Assembly: GCA_030849065.1 (NCBI GenBank)
Contig: JASAON010001597.1
Location: 1-64,000 of the forward strand
Source of the DNA: Jaenimonas drosophilae
Taxonomy: Eukaryota; Euglenozoa; Kinetoplastea; Trypanosomatida; Trypanosomatidae
Direction: 5' to 3'
Length of the DNA: 64,000 bases
Positions 39,224 to 49,646 of the stretch are shown piece after piece. Each line of letters begins with the position of its first letter. Positions within the stretch are counted from its first letter, which is position 1. The notes beneath the pieces were generated by a model. It saw nothing but the letters and a program-made list of their open reading frames with translations, was not told the DNA's origin and searched no databases. Made by a program: the position numbers and the translations under genes.

Positions 39224-42200
39224 ATGCCGCCTGGACGGATTGAGGTGTTCTGCCGTGTACGTCCCACCGACAAGCTCTGCAGCGCGCAGGTGCATCTCCT
39301 CCCTGACAATGTTAGTGTGCAAATAACGCGACCTGCGCGTACCGGCAACAACAACAACAACAACAACAATAGTGGCGAAGGATCAGCTGGTAGATCAAAG
39401 ATGGAGGAGCATGGTGAAAACGTTGAGGTGGATAGCACAGGAAACACACTCATCAGCAACTACACCTTTGATGGTGTGCTGAGTGGGAATGCCGCCACCC
39501 AGGAAAACGTCTTCAAGACGACCACCGCCAAGATGGTGGAGTCTGGAGTGATGAATGGTTCCAACGCCACCTTGTTAAGCTACGGGCAGAGAGGGAGTGG
39601 TAAGACTTACACCATCTTTGGTGGCACCGACTACCGCAGCCGTGGCATCGCCCCGCGCGTCATTCACCATCTCTTCACCGCCATGGCCGACATGAAGAAT
39701 GATCGCTCCTACAAGGTGAGTATGACCTTCTTGCAACTCAATGGCGAGCAAGTGAGCGACCTACTCGCGGGTCAGCCCCCTGCCGGAGGCAAGGTTTCTC
39801 TCTCCCAGCAGAACAAGGCTGAGAAGCCCGTTGTGAGCATCGATGGCAAGGGGGAGGTGCTCCTCCGTGGCATCATCAAGCGTCCATGCGAGAGTGAATC
39901 AGATGCTCTCGCGGCGCTCTTTGAAGGCTTGCAGAATCATCGCGCACAGCAGCAGGTTGGATTCCGTCCAGCCCATCTCGCCCTCACCCTCTACGTGGCT
40001 CACCAGAGTCTGACGGAGAGTGAATCGGAAACGCGCCATGGGTGCTTCCACATGGTGGACCTTGCAGGAGCCCAGCGGGTGGATGGCCTCACCGACCCCA
40101 TCGCCAAGACCGAGGCACAGCAAATCAATAAGTCTCTCTCCATGCTGGAGCAGGTGGTCATTGCCCTCAGCAACAGCAGCACCTCCAGCATGGAGGGAGA
40201 TACCGACAATGCCAAGGTGCAGCACATCCCATACCGCCAGAGCAAGCTCACCACCTTGTTGAAGGGGAGCATGGGCGGGCATAGCCTCACGACCCTCATT
40301 GCCCACATCTTTCCAGAGAAGCAATTCGTGGATGCCACCGTAGCAACGCTAAACTTTGCCAAGCGAATGATGCGCGTCTCAACCGATCCACGGGTGAATG
40401 TGATCGTGGATACGGGGGCACAGATGAGGTCATTGCAGCGCCAGCTCACCGACCTCCGTGCGGAGCTCCGCCTTCAAGGCCAGCTCAACGCCAAATCCAG
40501 CGGAGGTGGAGTGGGTGGAGCATCGGGTGCGCGTGGCTCTCTCACCGCAGGCTCAGCCTCGTCACTTGGCGTAGATGAGCTCCAGGTGATCCATGATAAG
40601 GTACACGCCTTTGTTGATGGCAACAACGCCACCATACAAATAACCGATGTACGTGAGATGCACGCCTGCTTCGCCTTCATGCGCAACATGGTTGAGCAGA
40701 AGGACCTCCGCATCAACGAGCTGAAGAGCCAGGTGAGCTCCGCCATGACCACCGCACACGCCCAGGGAGGTGGTGGCGGCACCGGAGGCAGCAGCGGGGG
40801 CTACTCGAGCTCCGCCGGTGAGGGCGGTGGGGCCGGCCAAGGTGGTGGCGCCGCCTCCGCCGGCAACGCCCGTGGCGGCCGTGGGGCAGCCTCCAAGCGC
40901 TCGAGCATGAGCCGCCGCAATTCCAACATTCCCCCCGCAGAGAAGGTGGATACCTTCACCCCGAGCGTCTTGGATAAGAACTCCGGCGTTGGCTATGGAA
41001 CCTCCGCCAAGCCGAGCCAGGTCCTGCCGGAGAATCGTGATGCGATGCAGCCAGTGAGCTCTGTGGGCAATGGTGCGCCTGCCGGCACGGCAGCGAAGCC
41101 AAGCTGGGATGCCCCAACCACCTACCACCCCGGCAAGTCGGGGGAGGAGCTGCAGCCAAACGCCGTTGGCAAGTCTGCGTTGAAGGGTTTCACGGGAGGC
41201 AACGTGCCGCCGCTGCAGCCCACACGTCCAGGGACGATCCTCGCGACGGGAGGGGCCGCCCCGCCCAACCTTGGCGCACCAACTTTTGGCGTAGGCTCAC
41301 TCGGCAACGCGGCAGCGGGGCAGACCACCTTCGTGGGTAGCCCCGGCGTACCTCCGACGATGGCAGCGGCAGCCAGTGCGGTGGCAGCTGGGCGTTTTCA
41401 GAAGCCCAACCCAACAACTCCCCTCACGGCGCTGCCTCCCGCAGCTGCCACGACCAACAGCACCTCCGCCAGAGGCCGGCCAAACGCCCCCACACTGGTG
41501 CAGGTCGCACCCGCCCCACCGCCGCAGCCACTTCCTCCAGCCACAAGCCACTCACAGCGCTCCGCCCGCCCTCCCTTGGGCCCTCAACGCGGTGGCAGCA
41601 GCCATGATATGGTTTCCACCACAACCTCGATGCTCCTCTCCCGCCAACAGCAAGGTACCACAGGTGATGCCGGCAAGGGTGTGGCCTTCGAAGACTACAA
41701 GCGCACCCCATCGGGTGCCCTGCAGGTGCGGGCCATGAATGAGGATCAGCAACAACTCATGTCGGTGCAGGAGCGCATTGGCTCCCTCGAGCGTCGTCTG
41801 CAGGGCCTCTCCACGGTGATTGGCTATCAGCGTGGCTCCGTGAGCGGGGGCGGGGGTGTCGGTTTCACCCACACCACCACCTCATCTCACGCGATGGGGG
41901 ATGAGCTTGGAACGGGAGGTACACCTGCTCCACGTGGGAGCCAATCGGATGATGGAGCACCGCACATGACTCCAGTGCAGGCCGTTGCCTACAGCCACAG
42001 CCTCCAAGACAACCTCGGCAAGGCCAAGTCGGAGCAGGCACACCTCGTGAAGCAGATTGAGCGTCGTCGGATGGCCTTCCTGCAGAACTTTGATGAGTGG
42101 TACATCCAACTCGGTGGCATCGTGGATGATGCCTACGGCGGAGACTACGGTGCGGAAGGATTCCCCCGCATTCGCGCCGTCGATGGCCCCGCGCACGCCG

Positions 42201-42433
42201 GTGGCATGCGTGAGTCCATGAAGTACCTCCTCACCGACCCTGACGCCAACCCCGAGGCCCTTCAGGGGCTTATGGATATCAACGGAGATAAATTTCTCGA
42301 TGCGGCGGAGCGCTTTGATGCGATGGAGCTCAACCGGCAAATCGCACAGGACCCCGATAGCGCCGCCTTCTTCAACGCCAAGAAACTCATTGAAGTGCGC
42401 AGCCGATCTGGAAAAGGACGCCGTGGGCACTGA
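39224..42433 (+). CDS. Kinesin-9-like protein with altered nucleotide-pocket motifs
   Basis: 1069 residues. A motor-like domain spans about 5-390: RIEVFCRVRPTDKL, P-loop GQRGSGKT (121-128), then YRSRGIAPRVIHHLF, ALFEGLQNHR, INKSLSMLEQVVIALS and HIPYRQSKLTTLLK. The GG-x-x-Y-x-x-RGI-x-PR pattern and the INKSLS-x-LEQ block resemble KIF9/KIF6. Key residues differ from active kinesins. P-loop Thr is Arg123. Switch I (N-x-x-S-S-R-S-H) survives only as H251 in VGFRPAH. Switch II DLAGSE is DLAGAQ (279-284). A poly-Asn run interrupts the N-terminal lobe. Residues about 520-830 are Gly/Ala/Pro-rich, followed by a short coiled coil and an ordered C-terminus. Kinesin-9 proteins act in the flagellum; whether this one moves is doubtful. 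Confidence 0.8.
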   Translation: MPPGRIEVFCRVRPTDKLCSAQVHLLPDNVSVQITRPARTGNNNNNNNNSGEGSAGRSKMEEHGENVEVDSTGNTLISNYTFDGVLSGNAATQENVFKTTTAKMVESGVMNGSNATLLSYGQRGSGKTYTIFGGTDYRSRGIAPRVIHHLFTAMADMKNDRSYKVSMTFLQLNGEQVSDLLAGQPPAGGKVSLSQQNKAEKPVVSIDGKGEVLLRGIIKRPCESESDALAALFEGLQNHRAQQQVGFRPAHLALTLYVAHQSLTESESETRHGCFHMVDLAGAQRVDGLTDPIAKTEAQQINKSLSMLEQVVIALSNSSTSSMEGDTDNAKVQHIPYRQSKLTTLLKGSMGGHSLTTLIAHIFPEKQFVDATVATLNFAKRMMRVSTDPRVNVIVDTGAQMRSLQRQLTDLRAELRLQGQLNAKSSGGGVGGASGARGSLTAGSASSLGVDELQVIHDKVHAFVDGNNATIQITDVREMHACFAFMRNMVEQKDLRINELKSQVSSAMTTAHAQGGGGGTGGSSGGYSSSAGEGGGAGQGGGAASAGNARGGRGAASKRSSMSRRNSNIPPAEKVDTFTPSVLDKNSGVGYGTSAKPSQVLPENRDAMQPVSSVGNGAPAGTAAKPSWDAPTTYHPGKSGEELQPNAVGKSALKGFTGGNVPPLQPTRPGTILATGGAAPPNLGAPTFGVGSLGNAAAGQTTFVGSPGVPPTMAAAASAVAAGRFQKPNPTTPLTALPPAAATTNSTSARGRPNAPTLVQVAPAPPPQPLPPATSHSQRSARPPLGPQRGGSSHDMVSTTTSMLLSRQQQGTTGDAGKGVAFEDYKRTPSGALQVRAMNEDQQQLMSVQERIGSLERRLQGLSTVIGYQRGSVSGGGGVGFTHTTTSSHAMGDELGTGGTPAPRGSQSDDGAPHMTPVQAVAYSHSLQDNLGKAKSEQAHLVKQIERRRMAFLQNFDEWYIQLGGIVDDAYGGDYGAEGFPRIRAVDGPAHAGGMRESMKYLLTDPDANPEALQGLMDINGDKFLDAAERFDAMELNRQIAQDPDSAAFFNAKKLIEVRSRSGKGRRGH

Positions 42434-42966
42434 GATGGGGAGAGAGACGCTCAGCTCCAGCCTCAGTAGCTGATCAACCATCACACCACAATGCGTGGCG
42501 ATGTATATAAGAACACAGGGCTGAATAGATGTCTTTGTCGCGCACTGTGTTCAGCAACAACTCATGTAGCTACCCACTGCGCGTTGTACTCACTTCTCTA
42601 CTGATCTGATGTTAGATGGATCGTAGTGTTTTCGGCATGCGCCCTCTTCTTTTTCCGAGCATCTGTGCTGATGCACCAACCTCAACAACCACAGATTTCC
42701 CGTCCTTGGCCCGATCAATCTGTGTGACGGTCGTGAAGACCTTCTCCACCTCTGTGTTCTGGTTCTTCCAAGATGCATCTTCTTCACCTCTCCAATGTCT
42801 GTTTCACGAAGCTTTTTGTAGAAAGTGCGGTGATTTCCTTCTACCGCTGCTTCCTTCATCCTAAGCCTAGCCCCCCAACGTGGCAGCATTTAGAGCAGCT
42901 CGAGAAGGAGCATTTACTGTGCTGGTGTGTGCCTAGCACAACTAGATTGAGAAGCATCACCTCACG
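42434..42966 (+). other. 533-bp spacer
   Basis: AT-rich stretch near 42503 (ATGTATATAAG) and pyrimidine-rich patches at about 42641-42656 and 42775-42800. A frame from 42773 runs over the next ATG in another phase and has no domain signal. Nothing else seen. Confidence 0.55.
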
Positions 42967-45090
42967 ATGGATGTGGTTCCAATCGTGGCAAAAGAAATCG
43001 TCGCGCGATTTCATCGTAGAGTAGTGGCGGCGGCCTCTCCAGCCATCCGCAGCCACGATGGCGGAGCAAACAACAACAACAACTCCGACTCGGCATCTGC
43101 GGCGGCTGGAGGCAAGGCCGCTGCCTCCGCCGTCACAGTGGAGCTCGCCACCCTTCTCACGCGTTTGTGGTTGTTGGGCAGTGATCGCACCGATGAACTG
43201 AACAACGTGGCGGAGTCAGCGGAGCGCATTGAGGAGCTCGTTGAGACCATTGTGAAGTTTTTGGTTGACTGCCCAACCCCGAACCTCAGCACTCTTGTGC
43301 TCCAGTCGCAGGGATATACGCTGAAGAACACCCTGCACAACAAGCGCCGCACGGTGGAGGTGAAGAAGGAGGCCATCTCTATTCGCCTGACCGACACCAT
43401 CGTGGAAAAGTTTGGTGTATCACCCGATGAGCTCCTCGGTGATATCACATTATACATCCTTCACAAGTTCGGCCAGCTGAGCTCCACGAGTGAGTCAAGC
43501 CTCCCCGCACACAAGGAAACGGCCGCAGTGTTGTGCGCCGTCCTCCCACGCCAACAAGTTACTGCCTTCACCAAGCAGGATAGTGTAGAGAAGCAGCGCC
43601 AGCTGGAGGAGCTCCGCCGGATTGTGTGGGGCATTCGCATCTTCAACAAGGAGGAGGGCAAAACCTCGGGTGCTGGGATCGAGGACGTACACCGGCTCGT
43701 GGAGGAGCCACAGGCTGATATTGCAGAGCAATCAAGCAAGGAGCTCGAACGTGTGCAGGAAAAGTTGAAGCAGACCCTTGCCGTCCTCACCTCCCCAACC
43801 TGTGCCCTTGCCCCCGGTGATGTTGCCCGACTTCGTGAGGAGTATCATCATCTCCTCGCCGTGGAGCACTGCCTTCAAACGGTGCGCTGCATGCATGCCT
43901 CCTTGTGCAATCGGCTGACGGCCTACATTCTGCCCAAGTACGATAGCACCGTCGAGGAGCTCCGCGATCTCTTCAACAAGCACAACAACGCCAACCAAGA
44001 GGCGGCGAGTGCTGCTGCTGCTGCCGCTGCTGCCTCGGCCGACTTCGAAGAAGGCAACGTGCCAACCAAGAAGGAAGCCGTGCCGAAGCGCATCGTGTAC
44101 CCGAGGTTTGTGGAGCTCTCCGATGCCTACGAAGCGGCTGTCACCGGGGCGGAGGAGTTCGAAGAGATTCGCAGCTTGATGTCTCTGGCCCTTAACTCCG
44201 AGGCCACCTACCACTCATCCCTCCCCGCTTGCATGGCGGAAGAGGCGGTGCTCGCACAGGCGGAGCCACAGGAGGTGTGCCGGGAGGAGCTTGAGCAGGA
44301 CTTGGTCAATCGCCTGCGCGAGGCCGCCCCACAACTGGGCGATTATCGTGCGTACTACACCACCACACTTCCACATACCATGGATGCATCTGCCATGGAG
44401 CTCTACCCACGCTCCTTGTGCGGTTTTCGCGGCTTCTGCCCGGTGAAGTACGTTGAGCATGGCGTACTCATCCCTGGCAACGCTCATTTTGAAGAAGATA
44501 GCACCTGCCCAGGCTACATCGTCCTCGAGGGCGGATCGGGGCGATGGGCGTTGCACAAGCCCATGACGTTTGCCTTCGCCTCTGATAATGAAGCTCGTCA
44601 GTTCGCGAGTAGCCCGCTCAAGTACCTCCTCCCGTGCTTGCAGACCTGCAATCGTGAGGAACCTGGTGTGACGTTGCTCCTCGGGTTGGTGGATAGTCTG
44701 CCGCGTGAGCTCTACATTGAAGGGGCACGTCAGGTGGAGGAGCCCGCACCCTCCGTCGATAGCGATGAGGAGGTGGCGATGCACGTCGGCACACAAACGG
44801 GTCAGATTGATTCATATCTCGATCACAACTACCGCTGGAATGAGTGGGATCTTCGTCGGCAAGCCTTGAAGCTGGCCAACCTCCTCCACATGCGCACACA
44901 CTCTACGCAGACCATTGCCTCGCACTACCGCCGAGAAAACACCACTCAAGCTCGTCCACCCAAGGAACAGTGGGCCCAGACGATGCAGGATGCTGCCATC
45001 CAGCCTCCACGGGTTGTGCAGTACATCAAGGGCTTACGTGGTACGGAGTCTTCAGAGATCGAGCAGGTGCAGCGCACCTTCCTCTACTAG
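42967..45090 (+). CDS. CFAP206: CFAP206 (FAP206), radial spoke RS2 base protein
   Basis: 707 residues. The N-terminal third is helical with the family pattern VKFLVDCPTPNLSTLVLQSQ, followed by the KKEAISIRLTDTIVEKFGVS helices. A low-complexity Ala/Asn insert sits at 30-60. Residues about 455-580 match the most conserved CFAP206 block (DUF3508): YYTTTLPHTMD, LYPRSLCGF, GVLIPGN, then a W-x-L-x-K-P-x-x-F-x-F segment and EARQFASSPLKYL. The C-terminus carries a long helix (YRWNEWDLRRQALKLANLL). CFAP206 docks radial spoke RS2 and dynein c on axonemal doublets, so the gene product is flagellar. Length (human about 622 aa) and order fit well. Confidence 0.85.
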   Translation: MDVVPIVAKEIVARFHRRVVAAASPAIRSHDGGANNNNNSDSASAAAGGKAAASAVTVELATLLTRLWLLGSDRTDELNNVAESAERIEELVETIVKFLVDCPTPNLSTLVLQSQGYTLKNTLHNKRRTVEVKKEAISIRLTDTIVEKFGVSPDELLGDITLYILHKFGQLSSTSESSLPAHKETAAVLCAVLPRQQVTAFTKQDSVEKQRQLEELRRIVWGIRIFNKEEGKTSGAGIEDVHRLVEEPQADIAEQSSKELERVQEKLKQTLAVLTSPTCALAPGDVARLREEYHHLLAVEHCLQTVRCMHASLCNRLTAYILPKYDSTVEELRDLFNKHNNANQEAASAAAAAAAASADFEEGNVPTKKEAVPKRIVYPRFVELSDAYEAAVTGAEEFEEIRSLMSLALNSEATYHSSLPACMAEEAVLAQAEPQEVCREELEQDLVNRLREAAPQLGDYRAYYTTTLPHTMDASAMELYPRSLCGFRGFCPVKYVEHGVLIPGNAHFEEDSTCPGYIVLEGGSGRWALHKPMTFAFASDNEARQFASSPLKYLLPCLQTCNREEPGVTLLLGLVDSLPRELYIEGARQVEEPAPSVDSDEEVAMHVGTQTGQIDSYLDHNYRWNEWDLRRQALKLANLLHMRTHSTQTIASHYRRENTTQARPPKEQWAQTMQDAAIQPPRVVQYIKGLRGTESSEIEQVQRTFLY

Positions 45091-45460
45091 AGTGGAGGGG
45101 GGGAGGGATCTCCCATGGGCGTGTGGCCCGTACTGCTCGGACCATCACTGCCCAGACACACATCCATGCCATGCAGGTACGACCAACCCGCCCATGTATT
45201 GGGTTGGCCCCTGCGCTGGATGAAGAACATCATGTGTTCTTGAAGTTGTTCTTCAAATATGAAACAAGTGTTATTACCTACACACACACACACAACCCTA
45301 TTTGGTTGTGTGTGTGTGTGGCACGTTGTTGCTGTTGATGTACGTTGATCATTGCCTGATTGGTGAATCACATAGATGTATCCTCTCTCGTCCTCCATCT
45401 TCTTGCTGTGAAGCACGTCTCTCATCATCATCATTGTGTTTACCTCCGCCCTCAAAAAAA
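45091..45460 (+). other. 370-bp spacer
   Basis: It contains (CA)n and (TG)n stretches close together (about 45281-45297 and 45307-45320), which could form a hairpin, and an A-run immediately before the ATG at 45461. No gene seen. Confidence 0.6.
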
Positions 45461-46753
45461 ATGGCCACGACAACCAACGCGCTGGCGGAGCGACTGATTC
45501 AACGCTTTTTGCGCTACTCCTCCATCAGCACACAGAGTGTGGCCGCCAACATTGGCAAGTGTCTTCCAACCTCACCCGGCCAGCAGGAGCTCGCCAACCT
45601 CCTTGCCGAGGAGCTCCGCACCGCTGGACTGGAGGATGTTGTGTGCGATGATTGTGCCACCGTCACCGCGGTGAAGCGTGGAACAAAAGTTGGTTGCCCA
45701 CGCATCGGCTTCATCTGCCATTTGGATACCTTCGATGCTGGCATCAGCCCGCACGTGAAGCCCCAACGCATCATGTACTCTGGTGGGGATGTGTGCCTCA
45801 ATCGTGAGAAGGATTTGTGGCTGCGGGCGAGCAAGTACCCAGAAATCGAACGCTACCGCGGGCAGGAGATTCTCTTCAGCGACGGTACCAGTGTGTTGGG
45901 TGCCGATGATAAGGCCGCCATCAGCGCTGTGATGGAGATGATAACGAGCCTCGATAGCGCCACGACGGAGCATGGTGATGTAGTGGTGTGCTTTGTTCCC
46001 GATGAGGAGATTGGCCTTCTTGGTGCAAAACACCTCGACGTGAAGACGCGCTTCAACGTGGATTTCGCCTACACCATTGATTGTTGTGAGCTCGGTGAGA
46101 TCGTCTATGAGTGCTTCAACGCCGCCACCGTGGAGCTCCAGTTTGAGGGTGTATCTGCACACCCCATGTCAGCCAAGGGGGTGATGGTGAATCCTCTTCT
46201 CATGGCCATGGACTACATCTCCCTCTTCAGCCGTGATGAAACCCCAGAGAAGACGGAGCTCCGCGAGGGCTACTGGTGGTTTTCCAACCTGGTGGCCAAC
46301 GCTTCGTCTGCCAAGCTCGGGGCGATGATTCGCGAGCACAACCTCATCAAGTACAAGCAGCGCAAGCAAGCCATGCTGGATGCCGTCCGGGTCATCCAAG
46401 AACGCTACCCAACCGGAAATGTGAAGATTAAGATGGACGACACCTACGCCAACATCGCCAACGCGCTCGAATCGGGCGGCGACTTCACCGCGGTGGAGCT
46501 CCTTCTCGACGCCACCAAGGCGGCGGGTGTGGTGCCCAAGGTTACGCCCATGCGCGGTGGTACCGATGGGGCGGCCCTGGCCTCACGTGGCATCATCACA
46601 CCCAACTTCTTCACGGGTGCCCATCACTTTCACTCCTCCTGTGAGTACCTCCCGGTACCGTCCTTTGTGAAGTCCTTTGAGGTGGCTCGTTGGGTTGTGA
46701 TCTTGGGCGCACAGCTCAAGGCGGGTACCCGCAAGAGTGCATCCTCGCTCTAA
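45461..46753 (+). CDS. pepT: Peptidase T (tripeptide aminopeptidase, M20B)
   Basis: 430 residues starting MATTTNALAERL, right after an A-run. All metal and catalytic positions of M20B are found: H87 and D89 in CHLDTFDA, D149 in GADDKAA, the catalytic acid and ligand E182/E183 in PDEEIGLLG, D207 in TIDCCELGE and H391 in HHFHSSCEYLPV. The TRGGTDG-type motif appears as MRGGTDGAALAS. It removes the N-terminal residue of tripeptides in the cytosol using zinc. The family is mostly bacterial, but trypanosomatids also carry it, so an old lateral gain is possible. Length is typical (about 410 in bacteria). The TxDG motif reads IDCC here. Confidence 0.92.
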   Translation: MATTTNALAERLIQRFLRYSSISTQSVAANIGKCLPTSPGQQELANLLAEELRTAGLEDVVCDDCATVTAVKRGTKVGCPRIGFICHLDTFDAGISPHVKPQRIMYSGGDVCLNREKDLWLRASKYPEIERYRGQEILFSDGTSVLGADDKAAISAVMEMITSLDSATTEHGDVVVCFVPDEEIGLLGAKHLDVKTRFNVDFAYTIDCCELGEIVYECFNAATVELQFEGVSAHPMSAKGVMVNPLLMAMDYISLFSRDETPEKTELREGYWWFSNLVANASSAKLGAMIREHNLIKYKQRKQAMLDAVRVIQERYPTGNVKIKMDDTYANIANALESGGDFTAVELLLDATKAAGVVPKVTPMRGGTDGAALASRGIITPNFFTGAHHFHSSCEYLPVPSFVKSFEVARWVVILGAQLKAGTRKSASSL

Positions 46754-47222
46754 GGATGAGGATGAGCGGCACCAAAGGTGTTCCTGGTAACAGGAGATGA
46801 TGCGATTTGCTCCCCTTCTCACCACCTACTCTAACGTTTGCTTGTTGCCTGTCGTGCGAAATGCGTTCCTTGTTGCCACTTGCCGTACAACTACTGCGGA
46901 TATTCTAATCCACTCAACACGTACCGCTGACACGATGCCCGACGCACAGATGCCGATTCCCCAACACCACCATCTTCTTCGTTGCTCTCCTTCCTTCCCC
47001 ATCTTCATCTTCATGAGTAGTCATTTCCAATTATCACATCTAGACTTCTTTCTTCTTTAGTAACAAGCTGTTGCACTTGACCACTTTCATCTGGTGCAGC
47101 ACTTCCATCTTGCGGAGCGAGCGTTGATCCACTCCCAACCTAAGGAAGCAATTCTTCTACTTCATCTTTTCTCTCAACACAGAGCATCATCATCATCATA
47201 TCTTTTTCTTTGATTGGAGAAG
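46754..47222 (+). other. 469-bp spacer
   Basis: Pyrimidine-rich tracts at about 46971-47010 and 47151-47180, a CAT repeat, and TCTTTTTCTTT just before the start codon at 47223. No gene seen. Confidence 0.6.
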
Positions 47223-49646
47223 ATGCTTCAACGTGGAACCTTCATCACCGCGTTGAGCCTCCTCCTTCTCCTCGCCAGCGTAGGGAGCCACGCGAGCGAG
47301 GTGAGCGAAGATGATGATTGGTCTTCACCCCCACCTCGGAGTGAGGTGCTGACGTTCCTCAACACCCCCGTGGAGCTGCTGCACGCCATCTACACCAACC
47401 ACACACCAAAGCCCACATTCGTCTTATACACGGATAAGCATCTCTACAACAATCATCTCATGGAGGCGAGGCGTGGGGTGGAGCAGATGGCGGCGTTGCT
47501 GCCACCCAACTACGCTGACTTTTATGAGATGCAGATGGATGAAACAGACTTGGCCGACCGTTCGTGGTACGCCATTGTATCTATGGGCATTCCTCGGCTG
47601 CCATCTCTTGCCCTCTACGGATGCTCCCTTCAACGCAGTTTTCACTTCCCCGGCAACTTCCTCAACAGCTTCCCTGCCTTCTTCCCGCACTACTTCAATG
47701 GAGAGCTCACCAACGTCACGGGCATGGTGAATTGGGCCTTGAGTGTTGCCCCCACACAGTACGTTGATCCAGTTACCTTGCATCAGGTGGATGCCGTGAG
47801 CATCGTCTCGAGCCATGATGACGTGCGCTCGTGGATCCTCAACACGGCAGAGGGCCTGGATAACAAGCTCTCCCCGAGCATCTCCGTGTACCCGCAACGT
47901 GTGTTGATGGCCTACGTGAATTTGAGCAGCACCTTATCAGGGTCGGAGGTGGTGATCGCCAGCCTCTTCAACCGTGCGGCCCAGAAAGGAAATGCGCTGC
48001 TCACTGCCATCACAGACAACGCGGAGGTGGCGGCAGTGTGGGGCATTCGCAAGATGAATCATGCCGCCCACGCCCCATTCTCCTCAGTTCTGGAGCAGTG
48101 GAGGTCGGCGGGAAAGAAGAAGCACATCACCGCCATCGCCTCGGTACGGGACTTGGTGGTGGTGAAGGATGAGCTCACCCCACAAAATGTTGCTTCCACC
48201 GTTGATGATATCGTTGCCAGCACCACCACTCAGGACTTCCGTGCGGTTCAAAAAGCAACAATGGCGAGGGTTCAGCGCAACGTGGATCTCTTCCGCAAGC
48301 ACCCTATGCGCAAGATTGCCTCCTCCCACCACCTCCAGCGTGTGATGCTCACCTTGCAGCAGAGTGTGAAGGTTGTCTTCTTCCTTCGGCAGAGCGACGA
48401 AGACTTCGCCAAGCAGTTTGCCGTGGCGGAGGATTTCGCCAAGCGCATTCAATCCACGGCGGTGAATTTCAAGATGAATGATTATTCCATCCAGGAACAC
48501 ATGTGGGCGCCACCGATGCGTACGGAGGCCTTTTGGATCGATGCCGATCAGCAACCCGTCTTCACGAGCCACATGGAGCTACGCTCTGTTCCAGCCGTTA
48601 TCCTGCTGATGCCACTGCCCAACGCCAAGGAGAAGGAGCAGATTGATAATGGTGTGCTGTACCTCAACATCTCTCATGGCGCACACATCATCACCCGCCA
48701 GGATCTCAACACCCCGCAGGAGGAGCCATCTTCTGGATTGCATGATTTGAAGGCCTTCCAGCCCGGCTTCCCACGCGACTCGAGTGAGCTCATTCGCCTC
48801 TTCGCATCACCAATGCTGCCGAAGCGTCTGCAATATGGCATGTTCCCGGTGCATCACTACGAGCTGGTCCTGGAGCCTGAAGATGAAGATAATGTGAATG
48901 AGGAGTTGTGCCTCGCGTCGAAGAGCTCCGCGGCCTTCTGCTTCTTGGAAGTGGATCTGCGCCACTACCCACGTGAAGTATCTCCGCCGCCACGTTTGGT
49001 GCGCGACTTGTTCGATGGCGATGCGATGCCAGATACCGATGAGGAAGAGCGTGACAACGGCGTGAAGGCCAAGACCTCCACGCCCTACTCACGTCGAGCG
49101 CTGGAGAAGAAGCAAGAGAAGGAGGCCCAACGTCTAAAGTGGCAGGAAGAGATGGAAGAGAAGAGGCGCCGTCGTGAGGAGCGTGCACGGCTGAAGCGCA
49201 AGACCAACACACGCAGGAGCAGCAGCACCCAGCCAGCCACACGCTCTTTTGTTCCTACTGATGTGGATGGGGAGAGGGAGGAGGAGGTGGCGGCATCCAC
49301 CAACAACTTCAAGAAGAGCCCCGCCACCACACCCAAGCAGCAGCTGCGCTCGATGCCGCGGATGGAGGAGGAGGAGGACGACTACACCTCCTACCGCAGC
49401 AGGATGGGTGATACCTCCCACTTTTATGTGCGACGTCCCAAGAAGCCGGCCAACTTCCAACCAAAGCGCCGTTTTCCGCAGGATGTGGCCTTTCGCAACG
49501 AGGCGCATTACATGTCTGGCGTCTTTGTGCGCAGGTCAACGCGCGAAACGTCGCCCGACGTGGATAACGCCACGGATGCCCCTCCGGAGAGGCGCAAGCC
49601 GGAAGATGATGTGATTTTGATGGTGACGAGCTTGGAAGATGAATAA
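47223..49646 (+). CDS. Secretory-pathway protein with thioredoxin-like folds lacking CXXC
   Basis: 807 residues. Residues 1-25 are a signal peptide (TALSLLLLLASVGSHA). Residues about 40-175 read as a thioredoxin-like fold: TPKPTFVLYTDKH where the active-site strand would be, and GIPRLPSLALYG with the cis-Pro. No C-x-x-C is present. A middle segment (about 185-290) and a later one (about 370-465, with VKVVFFLRQSDEDFAKQF and LRSVPAVILLM) look like further thioredoxin folds, also without Cys pairs. The C-terminal 200 residues are strongly charged (QEKEAQRLKWQEEMEEKRRR), followed by a Pro/Arg-rich tail. There is no KDEL or membrane anchor. It may be a redox-inactive PDI-like chaperone; that is inference. 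Confidence 0.65.
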   Translation: MLQRGTFITALSLLLLLASVGSHASEVSEDDDWSSPPPRSEVLTFLNTPVELLHAIYTNHTPKPTFVLYTDKHLYNNHLMEARRGVEQMAALLPPNYADFYEMQMDETDLADRSWYAIVSMGIPRLPSLALYGCSLQRSFHFPGNFLNSFPAFFPHYFNGELTNVTGMVNWALSVAPTQYVDPVTLHQVDAVSIVSSHDDVRSWILNTAEGLDNKLSPSISVYPQRVLMAYVNLSSTLSGSEVVIASLFNRAAQKGNALLTAITDNAEVAAVWGIRKMNHAAHAPFSSVLEQWRSAGKKKHITAIASVRDLVVVKDELTPQNVASTVDDIVASTTTQDFRAVQKATMARVQRNVDLFRKHPMRKIASSHHLQRVMLTLQQSVKVVFFLRQSDEDFAKQFAVAEDFAKRIQSTAVNFKMNDYSIQEHMWAPPMRTEAFWIDADQQPVFTSHMELRSVPAVILLMPLPNAKEKEQIDNGVLYLNISHGAHIITRQDLNTPQEEPSSGLHDLKAFQPGFPRDSSELIRLFASPMLPKRLQYGMFPVHHYELVLEPEDEDNVNEELCLASKSSAAFCFLEVDLRHYPREVSPPPRLVRDLFDGDAMPDTDEEERDNGVKAKTSTPYSRRALEKKQEKEAQRLKWQEEMEEKRRRREERARLKRKTNTRRSSSTQPATRSFVPTDVDGEREEEVAASTNNFKKSPATTPKQQLRSMPRMEEEEDDYTSYRSRMGDTSHFYVRRPKKPANFQPKRRFPQDVAFRNEAHYMSGVFVRRSTRETSPDVDNATDAPPERRKPEDDVILMVTSLEDE

